A stretch of 64,000 bases of DNA from Symsagittifera roscoffensis (taxonomy: Eukaryota > Xenacoelomorpha > Acoela > Convolutidae): the NCBI RefSeq assembly GCF_963678635.1, contig NC_087066.1, forward strand, positions 10,382,723 through 10,446,722, given 5' to 3'. A model generated the notes under the pieces. The model was not told the origin of the DNA and did no database searches. It saw only the letters and a list, made by a program, of their open reading frames with translations. This document shows, piece by piece, positions 32,344-45,060 of this stretch (positions are counted from its first letter, which is position 1; every line of letters begins with the position of its first letter). A program made the position numbers and the translations under genes.

Positions 32344-35071
32344 TTTAAGCATCCTGTAATTAAAATTTTATGTTTCAAAAAGTCTCCTCTAGTTATACCT
32401 TATCTATCTTGCTCTTGCAAAAACTCTATGTCGCCTATGTCACAAAAAAGACAAACAGACAAAAAGTTAACTAATTTTTGTCAGATTTCTGACTTTGAAA
32501 GAGGCTAATTGTTGAGAAACTCATTTCAAATTTTTATTGTTTCTCCTACAATATTGATCTTTCTGTTATTTTGAAAATCTGATTGTATATAATGACTAGC
32601 TCAAAGTCATTATTGAATTTACAGGAAAACTATTGAGAGTAATAACTAATTTTTCCGACTTTCGTAACAAAAAGTCAAAGTAACAAAATATTTGGGCTCA
32701 AGGCGGTTTTTTTTCTTCGATCTAATTTCGACTTTTCAACTAGCCATTTTTGACGGATCAGTCAAAAAATTTTTTTTTTAAGCTTTAAATTGAAAAGCCA
32801 TTTTGCCTGTGACCAATTTTTGTAAACTTATGGGGGTTTAAAGATTGCCATTTTGGACAATTTGGGACAATTAACGCGCGATATATTTCGCTCTAGTAAC
32901 GCGTAGGCGGAAATTTAATCGGTCTTTGAAATCGTTCCAAATTGGTTGAAGGTAACTTATTTGCCATCATTGATTGGCTGCTAGACGCGAATTCTATCAC
33001 TTTGTACTTCATATGGCCTGTGGGGAGACAATTTTCACAAAAAAAGTTCTCAAATTTTGAACTTTTTTTCCATTTTATTTTATTCATGTAATTTTTCATT
33101 TTACTACTGCTTCATAGATTTAAAGACAGTCGGAATATTCAAGGTTTTGCCCTCATACGAGCACTCCTGTTCTTTTTAACAAACAATGAATAAAGTTGCA
33201 AGCAGTCAAATCAAAGATATCTGGAGTTTTTCGGCTATCCTCACCCTCCGCTTTAATAATGAAAGAAGTAAAATCAGAGATCACAAAAAAATTGGATCGA
33301 TATAATTACAAAACCCAAGGCTGATATCCACCCGCCATGGAATTGAATAAATAAAAATCGAATACATTTGAGTTTTTTGTCAGGTTTATAAAAGTAAAAA
33401 ACAATCAATTATAAGCAATTGAAAATAAAAAATATTGCTAATTATCAATAAAGCAGTGAAATCCATTGCAAAGCAATGATAATTGCATTTTGTTTTTTTT
33501 ATGGATGATGAGAATGAAACTTTAATTTAATCATTTTTTTCTGCTTTATTCAGGTACAACGTTTGACGCACACAAAACTGATTGCACGTTGCAAGCTAAA
33601 TTTGGTTACCTGTTGCTCAATTTCAACATTTTTCTGCGCAACTTTGATTTTTGTTACTCATTTTACTAATTGTTACTCATTTTACAATACTGTTTTTTTT
33701 CAACAATTTTCTTGGTTACTTTAAGGGTTAGGTTTGGGATTAAATTTTTGTACATAAGTAATTAGGAACTTTAAGGGGAGTGGAGCCTTGGGGGAGGGTT
33801 GGGATTAAATTTTTGTATATAATAAGGATCAGCATGTATCTGAAAACTTTTGATTTGCACAAAACTCATAAAAATAAAACACATCATAATCTTTCCTGAA
33901 ACCTAAAACTTCTGCAATGGCAAAACGATTCCATCCCCCCCAACGTTTGTCCCTTTGTCGCTTACCCCCCACTAAGCCACCCCCCCCCCCAATAATGAAA
34001 AACCCTCCCACCAGAAACAACCCAGTCGTATTATATTTTGCTGCTTCCCAGCCTGAGATTTTTAACACATGATTCCACATAAACGGTCAAATGATGTACA
34101 ATTTTCATCGCAAATTAGGACGGTTCTTTTAGTTCCCGGTAAAGTCAAACTAATTTGTGCAAAGTCAAATAATGTCCGATGAAGTCGGACAAAGTCGAAC
34201 AACGTTCGATAAAGTCGAAAACAGATCTAAACAATGTCCAGTAAAGTCAAAGAAAGTCGAAGAAAAACGAGCAATGTCCGGTAAACTCTAACAAAGTAGA
34301 AAATGGACATCTTTTGTTTCAAATAGTCGAACACGGACATCGTTTGACCCAAAAAGTTGAAAACGGACATCGTTCGACCATTTTGGTCGAATCATGAGTC
34401 AAGCACCTCAGCCCGGGCTGATGTCAAAAGGACCCCCTCATAGTTATCCCCAAACTTAGCCTCACTGTTGATGATATCAAAAATGGAACCAAGAAAAGAG
34501 AAATGGAAGAGCTTCACATACATAAATATAAGCAAAAACGATACGTGAGAGTATGGCTGGATAGATCAGTTCAATACAATGAAGACCTAAAACAATTAAA
34601 ATGAAAAATTACTTAAAACAAACTTTCCTTCAACGAAACTTGTTTCTTCCAATTGAATTTTGCATTACAGATGAAACGGTGTTCGAGTGCGTTCAACGCG
34701 ATCCAATTTTTCCAGATAAACTACAAGCAAAATTCTCCAACTTCCCACTTATTTTCAAAACAATCGTTGTTGAAGAATTATACAGAAGAAAAAATTTTTT
34801 TTTAGAAGCAACCGCAAAGAATCTTGATATCGAACTGTAAATTAATCATTGTAACTCATATTACACCACTCTTCAGTTTTTATTTGGATACTGGACTACA
34901 GTGTACAATAAATCATCATTTTATACAATACAGATTGCGTAAAACATTTCACAGTATTGATGTGTCAGTAGCTGTATTTAAGCATCCTGTAATTAAAATT
35001 TTATGTTTCAAAAAATCTCCTCTAGTTATACCTTATCTATCTTGCTCTTGCAAAAACTCTATGTCGCCTAT
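32344..35071 (+). repeat. 2.63-kb internal segment between 95-bp direct repeats
   Basis: A 95-bp block (TTTAAGCATCCTGTAATTAA to TCTATGTCGCCTAT) occurs at 32344-32438 and 34977-35071. The sequence between is absent from unit 0, where the block appears once and joins the right-hand flank directly. The same arrangement is present in unit 2. Confidence 0.8.
34135..34395 (+). repeat. GTCGAA/GTCCGA minisatellite (in unit 1)
   Basis: Iterations of AAAGTCGAACAATGTCCGRT pass into an AACGGACATCGTTTGACC-type register. The same tract occurs at 38110-38370. It has no open frame of note. Confidence 0.7.
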
Positions 35072-35124
35072 AACTTGCGGATAAGTTGGAAAGTTCTTAA
35101 ACTGTTTTTTCCAGTTCAAAAGTA

Positions 35125-38100
35125 GTGACAGAATACTCTTGGTATGGGAAGTATCGATAGATGGGCACCTGCCCTGGGGACAAGTAGAGATAAGAGAACC
35201 CTTGTTGTCCCTTCTAAAGCCCCACTTCCACCAGTCTACACGAAAACAAACTACCCTATTCGCTCAACACTTGTCACGGGAAGAGGTTGGAACAGCCCAA
35301 AAGTTCAATCACATGCTTTTTGTGGTAACTCAAAGTGCATTAATTATGTTTTCAGTTTTCGGTCTCTTTTTCCAAAACACTTTTAGCATAATCTAGAGAT
35401 GATTACAGACGAGACTACCATCTCTTTTTGTTTGCTTCAAATAAGCCCGCCTGAAATAATGAACAATAGAAGACCAAAGTTAGGATGAGGTCAAAAAATG
35501 TTCTTTTCCAGACGAAAAGAACGAACTTTGCTGTGAGGAGAAATGGAAAAAAGCAACCAATTGTTTTTTGTTTGAGACAATTATTTGGAATTCTTTTAGG
35601 GCTGAGGTCCAGTAGCAGATTCAGGGATATGACCTGGTCACCCAAATTAAAATCCTTTGACCTTCTGGACTCCCAAATTTAAATCCTTTGACCTCCTGGC
35701 TACCCAAGTTTAAACCTTTTGACCTCCTGGCCACCCACATTTAAACCTTTTGACCTCCTGGCCCCTCTCCCCACCTCAGGGAATTGACCCCCTTTGACCC
35801 CTTGACAGCCTCCTTTGGTACTATTTTAGGACATCCATATTTTGCTATTGGACCTTAATGTTTTTCTAAGGGCGCCTCTGGCGCCAATACTTTTTTTGGG
35901 GGGGGGGGGGGGTCGTAATCAAGTATAAGTATGTTCTATGTACTGAAATACAATATGTGTACGAACCTTCTAAAAGAATAAAACGAAAAAGAAATGTTTT
36001 CTAAAAGCAAAACAAACGGAGAATGATCGACAACTGGTCGCTTTAAAGCAATATTTGACAGGTATCTAATCAATACCGAAGGTCAAAGGTATAGAGTATT
36101 AAAACAAATCACAACACGGCGCCTGCTGAAAACTTGGCCGGTCAAAATGAGTTATCGTAATATGGGTAAGCTCGGAAAATCAATTAAATAAGATCAAAAA
36201 ATTTCTTTCATTTGGAAGTCTATGGGCAGACTATCATGACAATTTTTGAACAGTCTTGCTTAACTGACAACTCATAAGAGTTTGCAATTAAGTTTGACGA
36301 TAAAACATTAAGCACTTCATTTAAGCATCCTGTAATTAAAATTTTATGTTTCAAAAAGTCTCCTCTAGTTATACCTTATATATCTTGCTCTTGCAAAAAC
36401 TCTATGTCGCCTATGTCACAAAAAAGACAAACAGACAAAAAGTTAACTAATTTTTGTCAGATTTCTGACTTTGAAAGAGGCTAATTATTGAGAAACTCAT
36501 TTCAAATTTTTATTGTTTCTCCTACAATATTGATCTTTCTGTTATTTTGAAAATCTGATTGTATATAATGACTAGCTCAAAGTCATTATTGAATTTACAG
36601 GAAAACTATTGAGAGTAATAACTAATTTTTCCGACTTTCGTAACAAAAAGTCAAAGTAACAAAATATTTGGGCTCAAGGTGGTTTTTTTTCTTCGATCTA
36701 ATTTCGACTTTTCAACTAGCCATTTTTGACGGATCAGTCAAATAATTTTTTTTTAAGCTTTAAATTGAAAAGCCATTTTGCCTGTGACCAATTTTTGTAA
36801 ACTTATGGGGGTTTAAAGATTGCCATTTTGGACAATTTGGGACAATTAACGCGCGATATATTTCGCTCTAGTAACGCGTAGGCGGAAATTTAATCGGTCT
36901 TTGAAATCGTTCCAAATTGGTTGAAGGTAACTTATTTGCCATCATTGATTGGCTGCTAGACGCGAATTCTATCACTTTGTACTTCATATGGCCTGTGGGG
37001 AGACAATTTTCACAAAAAAAGTTCTCAAATTTTGAACTTTTTTTCCATTTTATTTTATTCATGTAATTTTTCATTTTACTACTGCTTCATAGATTTAAAG
37101 ACAGTCGGAATATTCAAGGTTTTGCCCTCATACGAGCACTCCTGTTCTTTTTAACAAACAATGAATAAAGTTGCAAGCAGTCAAATCAAAGATATCTGGA
37201 GTTTTTCGGCTATCCTCACCCTCCGCTTTAATAATGAAAAAAGTAAAATCAGAGATCACAAAAAAATTGGATCGATATAATTACAAAACCCAAGGCTGAT
37301 ATCCACCCGCCATGGAATTGAATAAATAAAAATCGAATACATTTGAGTTTTTTGTCAGGTTTATAAAAGTAAAAAACAATCAATTATAAGCAATTGAAAA
37401 TAAAAAATATTGCTAATTATCAATAAAGCAGTGAAATCCATTGCAAAGCAATGATAATTGCATTTTGTTTTTTTTATGGATGATGAGAATGAAACTTTAA
37501 TTTAATCATTTTTTTCTGCTTTATTCAGGTACAACGTTTGACGCACACAAAACTGATTGCACGTTGCAAGCTAAATTTGGTTACCTGTTGCTCAATTTCA
37601 ACATTTTTCTGCGCAACTTTGATTTTTGTTACTCATTTTACTAATTGTTACTCATTTTACAATACTGTTTTTTTTCAACAATTTTCTTGGTTACTTTAAG
37701 GGTTAGGTTTGGGATTAAATTTTTGTACATAAGTAATTAGGAACTTTAAGGGGAGTGGAGCCTTGGGGGAGGGTTGGGATTAAATTTTTGTATATAATAA
37801 GGATCAGCATGTATCTGAAAACTTTTGATTTGCACAAAACTCATAAAAATAAAACACATCATAATCTTTCCTGAAACCTAAAACTTCTGCAATGGCAAAA
37901 CGATTCCATCCCCCCCAACGTTTGTCCCTTTGTCGCTTACCCCCCACTAAGCCACCCCCCCCCCCAATAATGAAAAACCCTCCCACCAGAAACAACCCAG
38001 TCGTATTATATTTTGCTGCTTCCCAGCCTGAGATTTTTAACACATGATTCCACATAAACGGTCAAATGATGTACAATTTTCATCGCAAATTAGGACGGTT

Positions 38101-39099
38101 CTTTTAGTTCCCGTTAAAGTCAAACTAATTTGTGCAAAGTCAAATAATGTCCGATGAAGTCGGACAAAGTCGAACAACGTTCGATAAAGTCGAAAACAGA
38201 TCTAAACAATGTCCAGTAAAGTCAAAGAAAGTCGAAGAAAAACGAGCATTGTCCGGTAAACTCTAACAAAGTAGAAAATGGACATCTTTTGTTTCAAATA
38301 GTCGAACACGGACATCGTTTGACCCAAAAAGTTGAAAACGGACATCGTTCGACCATTTTGGTCGAATCATGAGTCAAGCACCTCAGCCCGGGCTGATGTC
38401 AAAAGGACCCCCTCATAGTTATCCCCAAACTTAGCCTCACTGTTGATGATATCAAAAATGGAACCAAGAAAAGAGAAATGGAAGAGCTTCACATACATAA
38501 ATATAAGCAAAAACGATACGTGAGAGTATGGCTGGATAGATCAGTTCAATACAATGAAGACCTAAAACAATTAAAATGAAAAATTACTTAAAACAAACTT
38601 TCCTTCAACGAAACTTGTTTCTTCCAATTGAATTTTGCATTACAGATGAAACGGTGTTCGAGTGCGTTCAACGCGATCCAATTTTTCCAGATAAACTACA
38701 AGCAAAATTCTCCAACTTCCCACTTATTTTCAAAACAATCGTTGTTGAAGAATTATACAGAAGAAAAAATTTTTTTTTAGAAGCAACCGCAAAGAATCTT
38801 GATATCGAACTGTAAATTAATCATTGTAACTCATATTACACCACTCTTCAGTTTTTATTTGGATACTGGACTACAGTGTACAATAAATCATCATTTTATA
38901 CAATACAGATTGCGTAAAACATTTCACAGTATTGATGTGTCAGTAGCTGTATTTAAGCATCCTGTAATTAAAATTTTATGTTTCAAAAAATCTCCTCTAG
39001 TTATACCTTATCTATCTTGCTCTTGCAAAAACTCTATGTCGCCTATAACTTGCGGATAAGTTGGAAAGTTCTTAAACTGTTTTTTCCAGTTCAAAAGTA
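35125..39099 (+). repeat. Tandem array, unit 2: full ~3,975-bp copy
   Basis: Nearly identical to unit 1 throughout; the differences I saw are scattered single bases and homopolymer lengths. This implies a recent duplication or gene conversion, or an assembly duplication. Confidence 0.95.
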
Positions 39100-39790
39100 G
39101 TGACAGAATACTCTTGGTATGGGAAGTATCGATAGATGGGCACCTGCCCTGGGGACAAGTAGAGATAAGAGAACCCTTGTTGTCCCTTCTATAGCCCCAC
39201 TTCCACCAGTCTACACGAAAACAAACTACCCTATTCGCTCAACACTTGTCACGGGAAGAGGTTGGAACAGCCCAAAAGTTCAATCACATGCTTTTTGTGG
39301 TAACTCAAAGTGCATTAATTATGTTTTCAGTTTTCGGTCTCTTTTTCCAAAACACTTTTAGCATAATCTAGAGATGATTACAGACGAGACTACCATCTCT
39401 TTTTTGTTTGCTTCAAATAAGCCCGCCTGAAATAATGAACAATAGAAGACCAAAGTTAGGATGAGGTCAAAAAATGTTCTTTTCCAGACGAAAAGAACGA
39501 ACTTTGCTGTGAGGAGAAATGGAAAAAAGCAACCAATTGTTTTTTGTTTGAGACAATTATTTGGAATTCTTTTAGGGCTGAGGTCCAGTAGCAGATTCAG
39601 GGATATGACCTGGTCACCCAAATTAAAATCCTTTGACCTTCTGGACTCCCAAATTTAAATCCTTTGACCTCCTGGCTACCCAAGTTTAAACCTTTTGACC
39701 TCCTGGCCACCCACATTTAAACCTTTTGACCTCCTGGCCCCTCTCCCCACCTCAGGGAATTGACCCCCTTTGACCCCTTGACAGCCTCCT
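39100..39790 (+). repeat. Tandem array, unit 3: 691-bp partial copy
   Basis: Matches the first 691 bp of the unit, then breaks off abruptly after GACAGCCTCCT into unrelated sequence (GTGGTTACCGATCAACGGAC). Confidence 0.9.
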
Positions 39791-39828
39791 GTGGTTACCG
39801 ATCAACGGACAGAAGAAAGCGTGCAATG

Positions 39829-39967
39829 ACAATGTTTCTTGGTGAGGAAAACCCATAAAGCCGCCAACGATCAGGTCTTCAAGAGACTCAGTTTTGAAGC
39901 TAATGACTTTTATGAAGCGGAGCTAGTTGAATCTATTCTAGAAAATCGTGAAGCGATCATAGCATGA
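39829..39967 (+). pseudogene. Coding-like fragment without a start codon
   Basis: About 45 open codons end at a TGA (39965-39967) and read in part NDQVFKRLSFEANDFYEAEL. Composition looks protein-like, but there is no ATG, no clear acceptor and no family I recognise. It directly follows the broken end of the tandem array. Confidence 0.25.
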
Positions 39968-40387
39968 AATTTATAATACAGTATGCTAAACTGAGATAAT
40001 CAGAATTGTTTTAATTTTTTTCCAAATTTGCGACATCAACAAATTTGAAGAGCTCAAATTGGACTTATTTTCAGTTTTTGGCTTTGGTAGAAGAGTATTT
40101 AAATTAGTGAATCATTCCAATATAGCAAGGAGAATGGATCGAAAAGCAAAACAAAGATTTTCGATACGATTTTAGTGCAAATCTGTAAAACATTTTTTCC
40201 CCGTTTTGCTGCTCCAATCGCAAAAGGATGACAAAATTTAACCAGGGTTGTTCTATGGAGGATATCAGATGCACAGAAATGTTTTGCATTTGGCGGAAAA
40301 ATAATTGCTGTTACAAAGGTAACAATTAAAAAAAAGTTTAGCAAAAGACTGCACAAACGAAGATTGGGAAACCCTGTAGCTGAATCG

Positions 40388-40996
40388 ATGACCAATTAAT
40401 CATTAAGTTGCAAAGTTTGAGCAAAATAAGAAACGCTCGAGCTATTTTACCTTAGTAGGAAGTTTACTGTGATGGAATACAAACTACACCTCAGAATTTG
40501 TACGAAAACATGTAGAAAACTGTAAACGATGCAGTGATTTAGTTCATTTTTTGTGTATTTAAATTTTTTTCGACAGTTGATTTTTTCAAACGCCGCGCTC
40601 GAGTCAATTTGACAGTTCAAGTTTTTGGGAATCTTAAACTTAGCTGTATCGGGAAATTTTTGAAACTTACCATCTAATACTCTGAACCCTATAACCTATC
40701 TTACAGCATAGGAAATTTTATTCCCTATCTTAATACATAGCAGGGTGACCGGATATTTATGGATAAGTTAATACTTGAGAGGCACATGGGGTACCCAAAA
40801 TTTGGCTCCGCAATTAACTACCTGGATGTTTTTTGTACTTTTTTTATTTTTCAGAAAGTACAGTGAGCAAAAAGGAAAACATACTGAACATATTTTCAAG
40901 TATTGCAATTGAAACAACGGATTGATTGATTAAAAACCACAATGCAACAATCTGAATTCAAAGTAAATTGCCTTTTATTCACTCCCCTACATTTCA
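40388..40996 (+). repeat. 605-bp direct repeat, left copy
   Basis: TGACCAATTAATCATTAAGT ... TTCACTCCCCTACATTTCA. Highly similar to 43738-44342. The ends TG...CA resemble an LTR, but no primer-binding site follows and no polypurine tract precedes the right copy. Confidence 0.85.
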
Positions 40997-41344
40997 CATT
41001 TTCCATTTTCTTACTTGTTTTACGTGTTATTTCAGTTTAATGCGTGATGTTACAATCTAAAGTATGAAAAACAAACAAGTTCCAAATATTTAGTTTGTTC
41101 ATCATTTCACTGCATTATGACAACGTTAAAAATGGCGTTCAGTTTTGACTTTCCTAGGTGGGGGGGGGGGGGGGGGTTTGATGTAATCATGCTCACAGTG
41201 ATCGATGGTTACATCAATTCGCTTTCACACTGGTTAAGCCATTACAAACATTGTTATTCTTCATCCTTAACCTTGTGAAGCCCATTGTTATACAATAAAT
41301 TTGATGCTTAAATATGTGAGCTGGGGAAAAAAAGTGAAAAAGAA

Positions 41345-41560
41345 AAGGGCTCTTCCCCTCCCCCATCCTCACTCAAACATGAGTTTTATCCTCTAACGAG
41401 TGGTTTTACAAGGTTAATTATGAAGACCAAATATGTTTGTCATGGCCTAATTAGTCTGCATGTCAATTATTTTCATGACAATCGGAAGAAGCGAACAGTA
41501 AATTCAAATATAAAAATTTGCAGGTGGGGGGGGGAAGGAAAAAGATCCAAGAAAAGAACC
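41345..41560 (+). repeat. R1 dispersed repeat copy
   Basis: TCTTCCCCTCCCCCATCCTC, ACGAGTGGTTTTACAAGGTT, AATTATGAAGACCAAATATG, ending near a GGTGGGGGGGGGAAGGAAAA tract. The reverse complement of its 5' part opens the window. Confidence 0.7.
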
Positions 41561-42324
41561 AAATCCATTACTTGTTTCTGTCGCTGTTTTTTTTAAAGAA
41601 AAAAAACTTTTTGTTTCAACAATGACAGATCCAGAAAAATTACTAAAACAACACGTGCAAAGCGGCGAAACTATCCTTGACTAATATTTTTATCTTTTTA
41701 GTAGTCTCTCATTGCCAGTGGAATTACAAAGCCGTCGAGTTCTGGGTGTTTTACTATCATCTTGTGTCGTTTCATTGTTACTCGCACAGCGATCATACAT
41801 ACAATCGGCCACAACAAAGCATGTTAACAATATTCCACTGGTTTAAAATTACGATTTGAGCCGGCATTCATTATATGGCAAAATTAGGAGCGAAAAGCGG
41901 GTTTGGTAGAATACTCTTCGGTAGAATACTCTTTGGTAGATTTTGTGACCCCATGACAACTAGGATGTTTGCCTCAATAACTATTTTCTGACGCATCCAT
42001 TCGCTGTAAAAATCCGTTCGACTTAAACTTTTTTCGGTCTTTTCCATTTTAGACCTCCCAAAATTATAGATCGCTGAATGGAGGTAGATGGGCTAAATTT
42101 GTTCTAGGCTGAGGGGATCATAATAGAATAAACTCAAAAGTTGTGAAGCGCCCATAAAAACAAATTGGCAATAAATTACATAATAATAATCAAATAAGGA
42201 TATAAAATGGATAAGAATCGAAAACTATTGGTATTTGTTTTTATGAAAATCATCGATAATAATGACAACTATTCATTTTCATGGGCTAAAACTGTAACCA
42301 TATTGCATTATAAGGACAAAAATT

Positions 42325-42530
42325 TTGTAACCTCCCCCCCTCCCCACCTCACATGAGCATCAAATTTATGGTTTGAACGAGTAGTTTTACAAGTTTAATT
42401 ATGAAGACCAAATTTGCATGTCCTTAATAGTCCGTATGCCAATTTTCAAAATGATTGATAATTGTGAACAATTTCTTCATTTGTAAAACTTTGCTTGTGG
42501 GGAAAAAGGAAAGAGCCTATCTTTTGGCTC
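42325..42530 (+). repeat. R1 copy, more diverged
   Basis: CCTCCCCACCTCACATGAGC, ACGAGTAGTTTTACAAGTTT, AATTATGAAGACCAAATTTG, ending near GGGGAAAAAGGAAAGAGCC, in the same order as the 41.3-kb copy. Confidence 0.65.
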
Positions 42531-43737
42531 TTTTCTAGTTCCCAATCATCCAAACTCAATTTTAAAAAGCTTGTTTAACGTTGTCATAGTGCAAGGAAGT
42601 TTGGCGTGGTGAACAAATGACCAACTGTGAACAGATTTCTTCATCGTACAGTACATCAAAGCTTTTCGAATTTAGCCGTAATAACACGCAAAACAAACAT
42701 AAAACTCGATATTTTGAGAGATAGGGGGAGTGGAAAAGAACCCATCTTTTATCAATAAAACTCCACTGTAGGTATTTTTTCACTGGCATTATAACGATTG
42801 ACGTTTGAATTATCTGAAGTGATTTTTGGTGAAAAGATGATAAGAGTTAAGAAAACGCTAAAAATTAAGTCAACAGATTAATAAAATTTTCAAAAACTTG
42901 AAAGAATCAGAAATTTTTGACGTGTTTTGTTTTTGAAATCGCCATCAGAACGCAAAGCCTATACGCAATGACTACCACTAGGCGTGATGTGAATTTGAAA
43001 AAAAAAATCAATTTTGCGCCTATCACAGTAGTATTTAGACTTGTAGCTTCCTTTTAAAATGTTTTCTGAGCATTCTAAAGCGTTCAGAGATTTTAAATTG
43101 TAGGTCAATTATCACAAATAGGCCAAAATAAATTACTATTGATCATTTGTATTTTGTGTAGGTTGACCCTGTACTTTGATTGACAGATGATGAAAAACAG
43201 GGACCGGTAAATTTTCCGAAATGTAATCTTTATACTTTGTTGATTCTTGAAACTTAGGCTCTTTTGCACTTCCACACATTTGAATTCAGTTTTGAAAAAC
43301 TAATCTCTCTTTGTCTTAACGTAAAGCAATTTTGCATGGTGTACAAATCAACAATTGGAGACGAAAATCAAGGTAGGGACGGCGCGACTCAGAAAAAACT
43401 ATCGCGATCGAGATGGAGCTACATGGGTTACACAGAGGCGCAACATCGCTCGCGGAAGTTCGCAGTTTGGGTCGCGCATCAAGGCAAAATGGGTTGAGAA
43501 AATTCGCAATAAGAGTTGCACATTTGAAATAAAATATCGGGCAGATAAAAAAAATTGCACAAAGTGACAAATTGGGTTTCGCAGAAAAGTAAGCTGGCTC
43601 ACAAAGAATTCGCAATCTTTATCGCACGTTAGAGATAGCATCAATTCTAAATATCGGAAATTTTAACAGATATAAGAAACCACCTCGACCTATATAAAAT
43701 CCTGAACTACGTTCATCTACTCTTAAAATGACCAATT
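42531..43737. other. No gene recognised; reiterated TTCGCA words
   Basis: Between 43455 and 43625 the words TTCGCAGTTTGGGTCGCGC, TTCGCAATAAGAGTTGCAC and TTCGCAATCTTTATCGCAC look like diverged copies of one unit. Overlapping ORFs on both strands are not convincing genes. Confidence 0.35.
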
Positions 43738-44342
43738 AATCATAAAGTTGCAAATTTTGAGCAAACTAAGAAACGCTCGAGCTATTTTACCTTATTAGGA
43801 AGTTTACTGTGATGGAATACAAACTACACCTCAGAATTTGTACGAAAACATGTAGAAAACTGTAAACGATGCAGTGATTTTTTTCATTTTTTGTGTATTT
43901 AAATTTTTTTCGACAGTTGATTTTTTCAAACGCCGCGCTCGAGTCAATTTGACAGTTCAAGTTTTTGGGAATCTTAAGCATAGCTGTATCGGGAAATTTT
44001 TGAATCTTCCCATCTAATACTTTGAACCCTATAACCTATCTTACAGCATAGGAAAAATTATTCCCTATCTTAATACATTGCAGGGTGACCGGATATCTAT
44101 GAATAAGTTAATACTTGAGAGTCACATGGGGTACCCAAAATTTGGCTCCGCAATTAAATACCTGGATGTTTTTTGTATTTTTTTGTTTTTCAGAAGGTAC
44201 AGTAAGCAAAAAGGAAAAACATACTGAACATATTTTTCATGTAGTGAAATTGAAACTACGGATTGGTTGAACAAAAACCACAATGCAAAGCAACACTCTA
44301 AATGCAAAGTAAATTGCCTTTTATTCACTCCCCTACATTTCA
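43738..44342 (+). repeat. 605-bp direct repeat, right copy
   Basis: Same boundaries as the left copy, 3.35 kb further on. The left copy is followed by CATTTTCC and this copy by TCAATAAG, so the shared block ends sharply. Confidence 0.85.
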
Positions 44343-44409
44343 TCAATAAGACTTTAATAGCTAAGAACTAACCAAAAATAAATTAGAAATTAGACAAAAC
44401 ATTTTCAAA

Positions 44410-44643
44410 ATGTTATACGATAATAATTTAATTGAAATGTCTCTACGACTCAATAGATCAGAGCCGATATTCCGAACGATAATAGAATTACCCGGAAATG
44501 GAAGAAGACCTCGGACAAGAGACGACATACGACAAAGTAGAAACTTCCTATTTAGTTTTATGATTGTACGGCAAAAGCCAACACAGACTTTTGTATTTAG
44601 AATCTTATTAGCAATGAATTTAGATGTTCATTTGCAAACATAA
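44410..44643 (+). CDS. Unrecognised 77-codon ORF beside the retroelement
   Basis: ATG to TAA with an Arg-rich middle (PGNGRRPRTRDDIRQSRN). It lies just right of the 605-bp repeat. Codon use is less A-biased than the retroelement ORFs. I recognise no domain; it could be a chance ORF or an old gene fragment. Confidence 0.25.
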   Translation: MLYDNNLIEMSLRLNRSEPIFRTIIELPGNGRRPRTRDDIRQSRNFLFSFMIVRQKPTQTFVFRILLAMNLDVHLQT

Positions 44644-44954
44644 AATTTTGAAGTAAACCTTCATGATCATTTCAGGCGCTAAACAAAACTATTAATGTAC
44701 AATAACGATTGATAAAAAGATCTCAGATCGTTTTCTTAATTTCTGCAGTATTATACAAAACATATTTGAAAAATATTTATTGAAAATAAATATAGAAATT
44801 AGTAGCATGACAATAAATGTTAGTAATCATAAATCATCCTGTTGTTCCAGCTTCATCACCTAAACATAACAGCAATCATCAGCTCACTAATATCATTAAA
44901 AAACTAAATCTTTTTATTAAATAAATTTAATCAAGTTTAAGTTTAAATTCACTT

Positions 44955-45060
44955 AATTTTAAAAATCAGATCATCAAGGCTTATCCTTGGATCTTAATAA
45001 ATTTTCTATTTCACTAAATTTAAAATCTGATCATCAAGGCCTATCCTTGGATCAAAAAGA
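44955..45060 (+). repeat. Two 58-bp direct repeats, each a hairpin
   Basis: GATCATCAAGGCTTATCCTTGGATC-like hairpins occur at 44969-44994 and 45027-45052, inside a longer 58-bp direct repeat. Confidence 0.65.

Larger units (their letters stand above)
31151..35124 (+). repeat. Tandem array, unit 1: full ~3,974-bp copy
   Basis: Starts GTGACAGAATACTCTTGGTA and repeats almost base for base at 35125. It contains a 31-bp minisatellite, a GGCGCC-TCT-GGCGCC hairpin, a poly-G run, an R4 repeat (32656-33180) and a GTCGAA-rich minisatellite. The short ORFs inside (for example 31170-31412 and 34601-34840) are identical or nearly so in each unit and show no recognisable domain. Confidence 0.95.

Noticed and set aside
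34601-34840. 79-residue ORF with an upstream open frame, as a transposase N-terminus
   Set aside because: Weak resemblance to Harbinger-type sequence only; no catalytic motifs follow.
40388-44342. Calling the 605-bp pair LTRs of a retrotransposon
   Set aside because: No primer-binding site, polypurine tract, target duplication or internal coding sequence was found, so it is listed as a direct repeat only.
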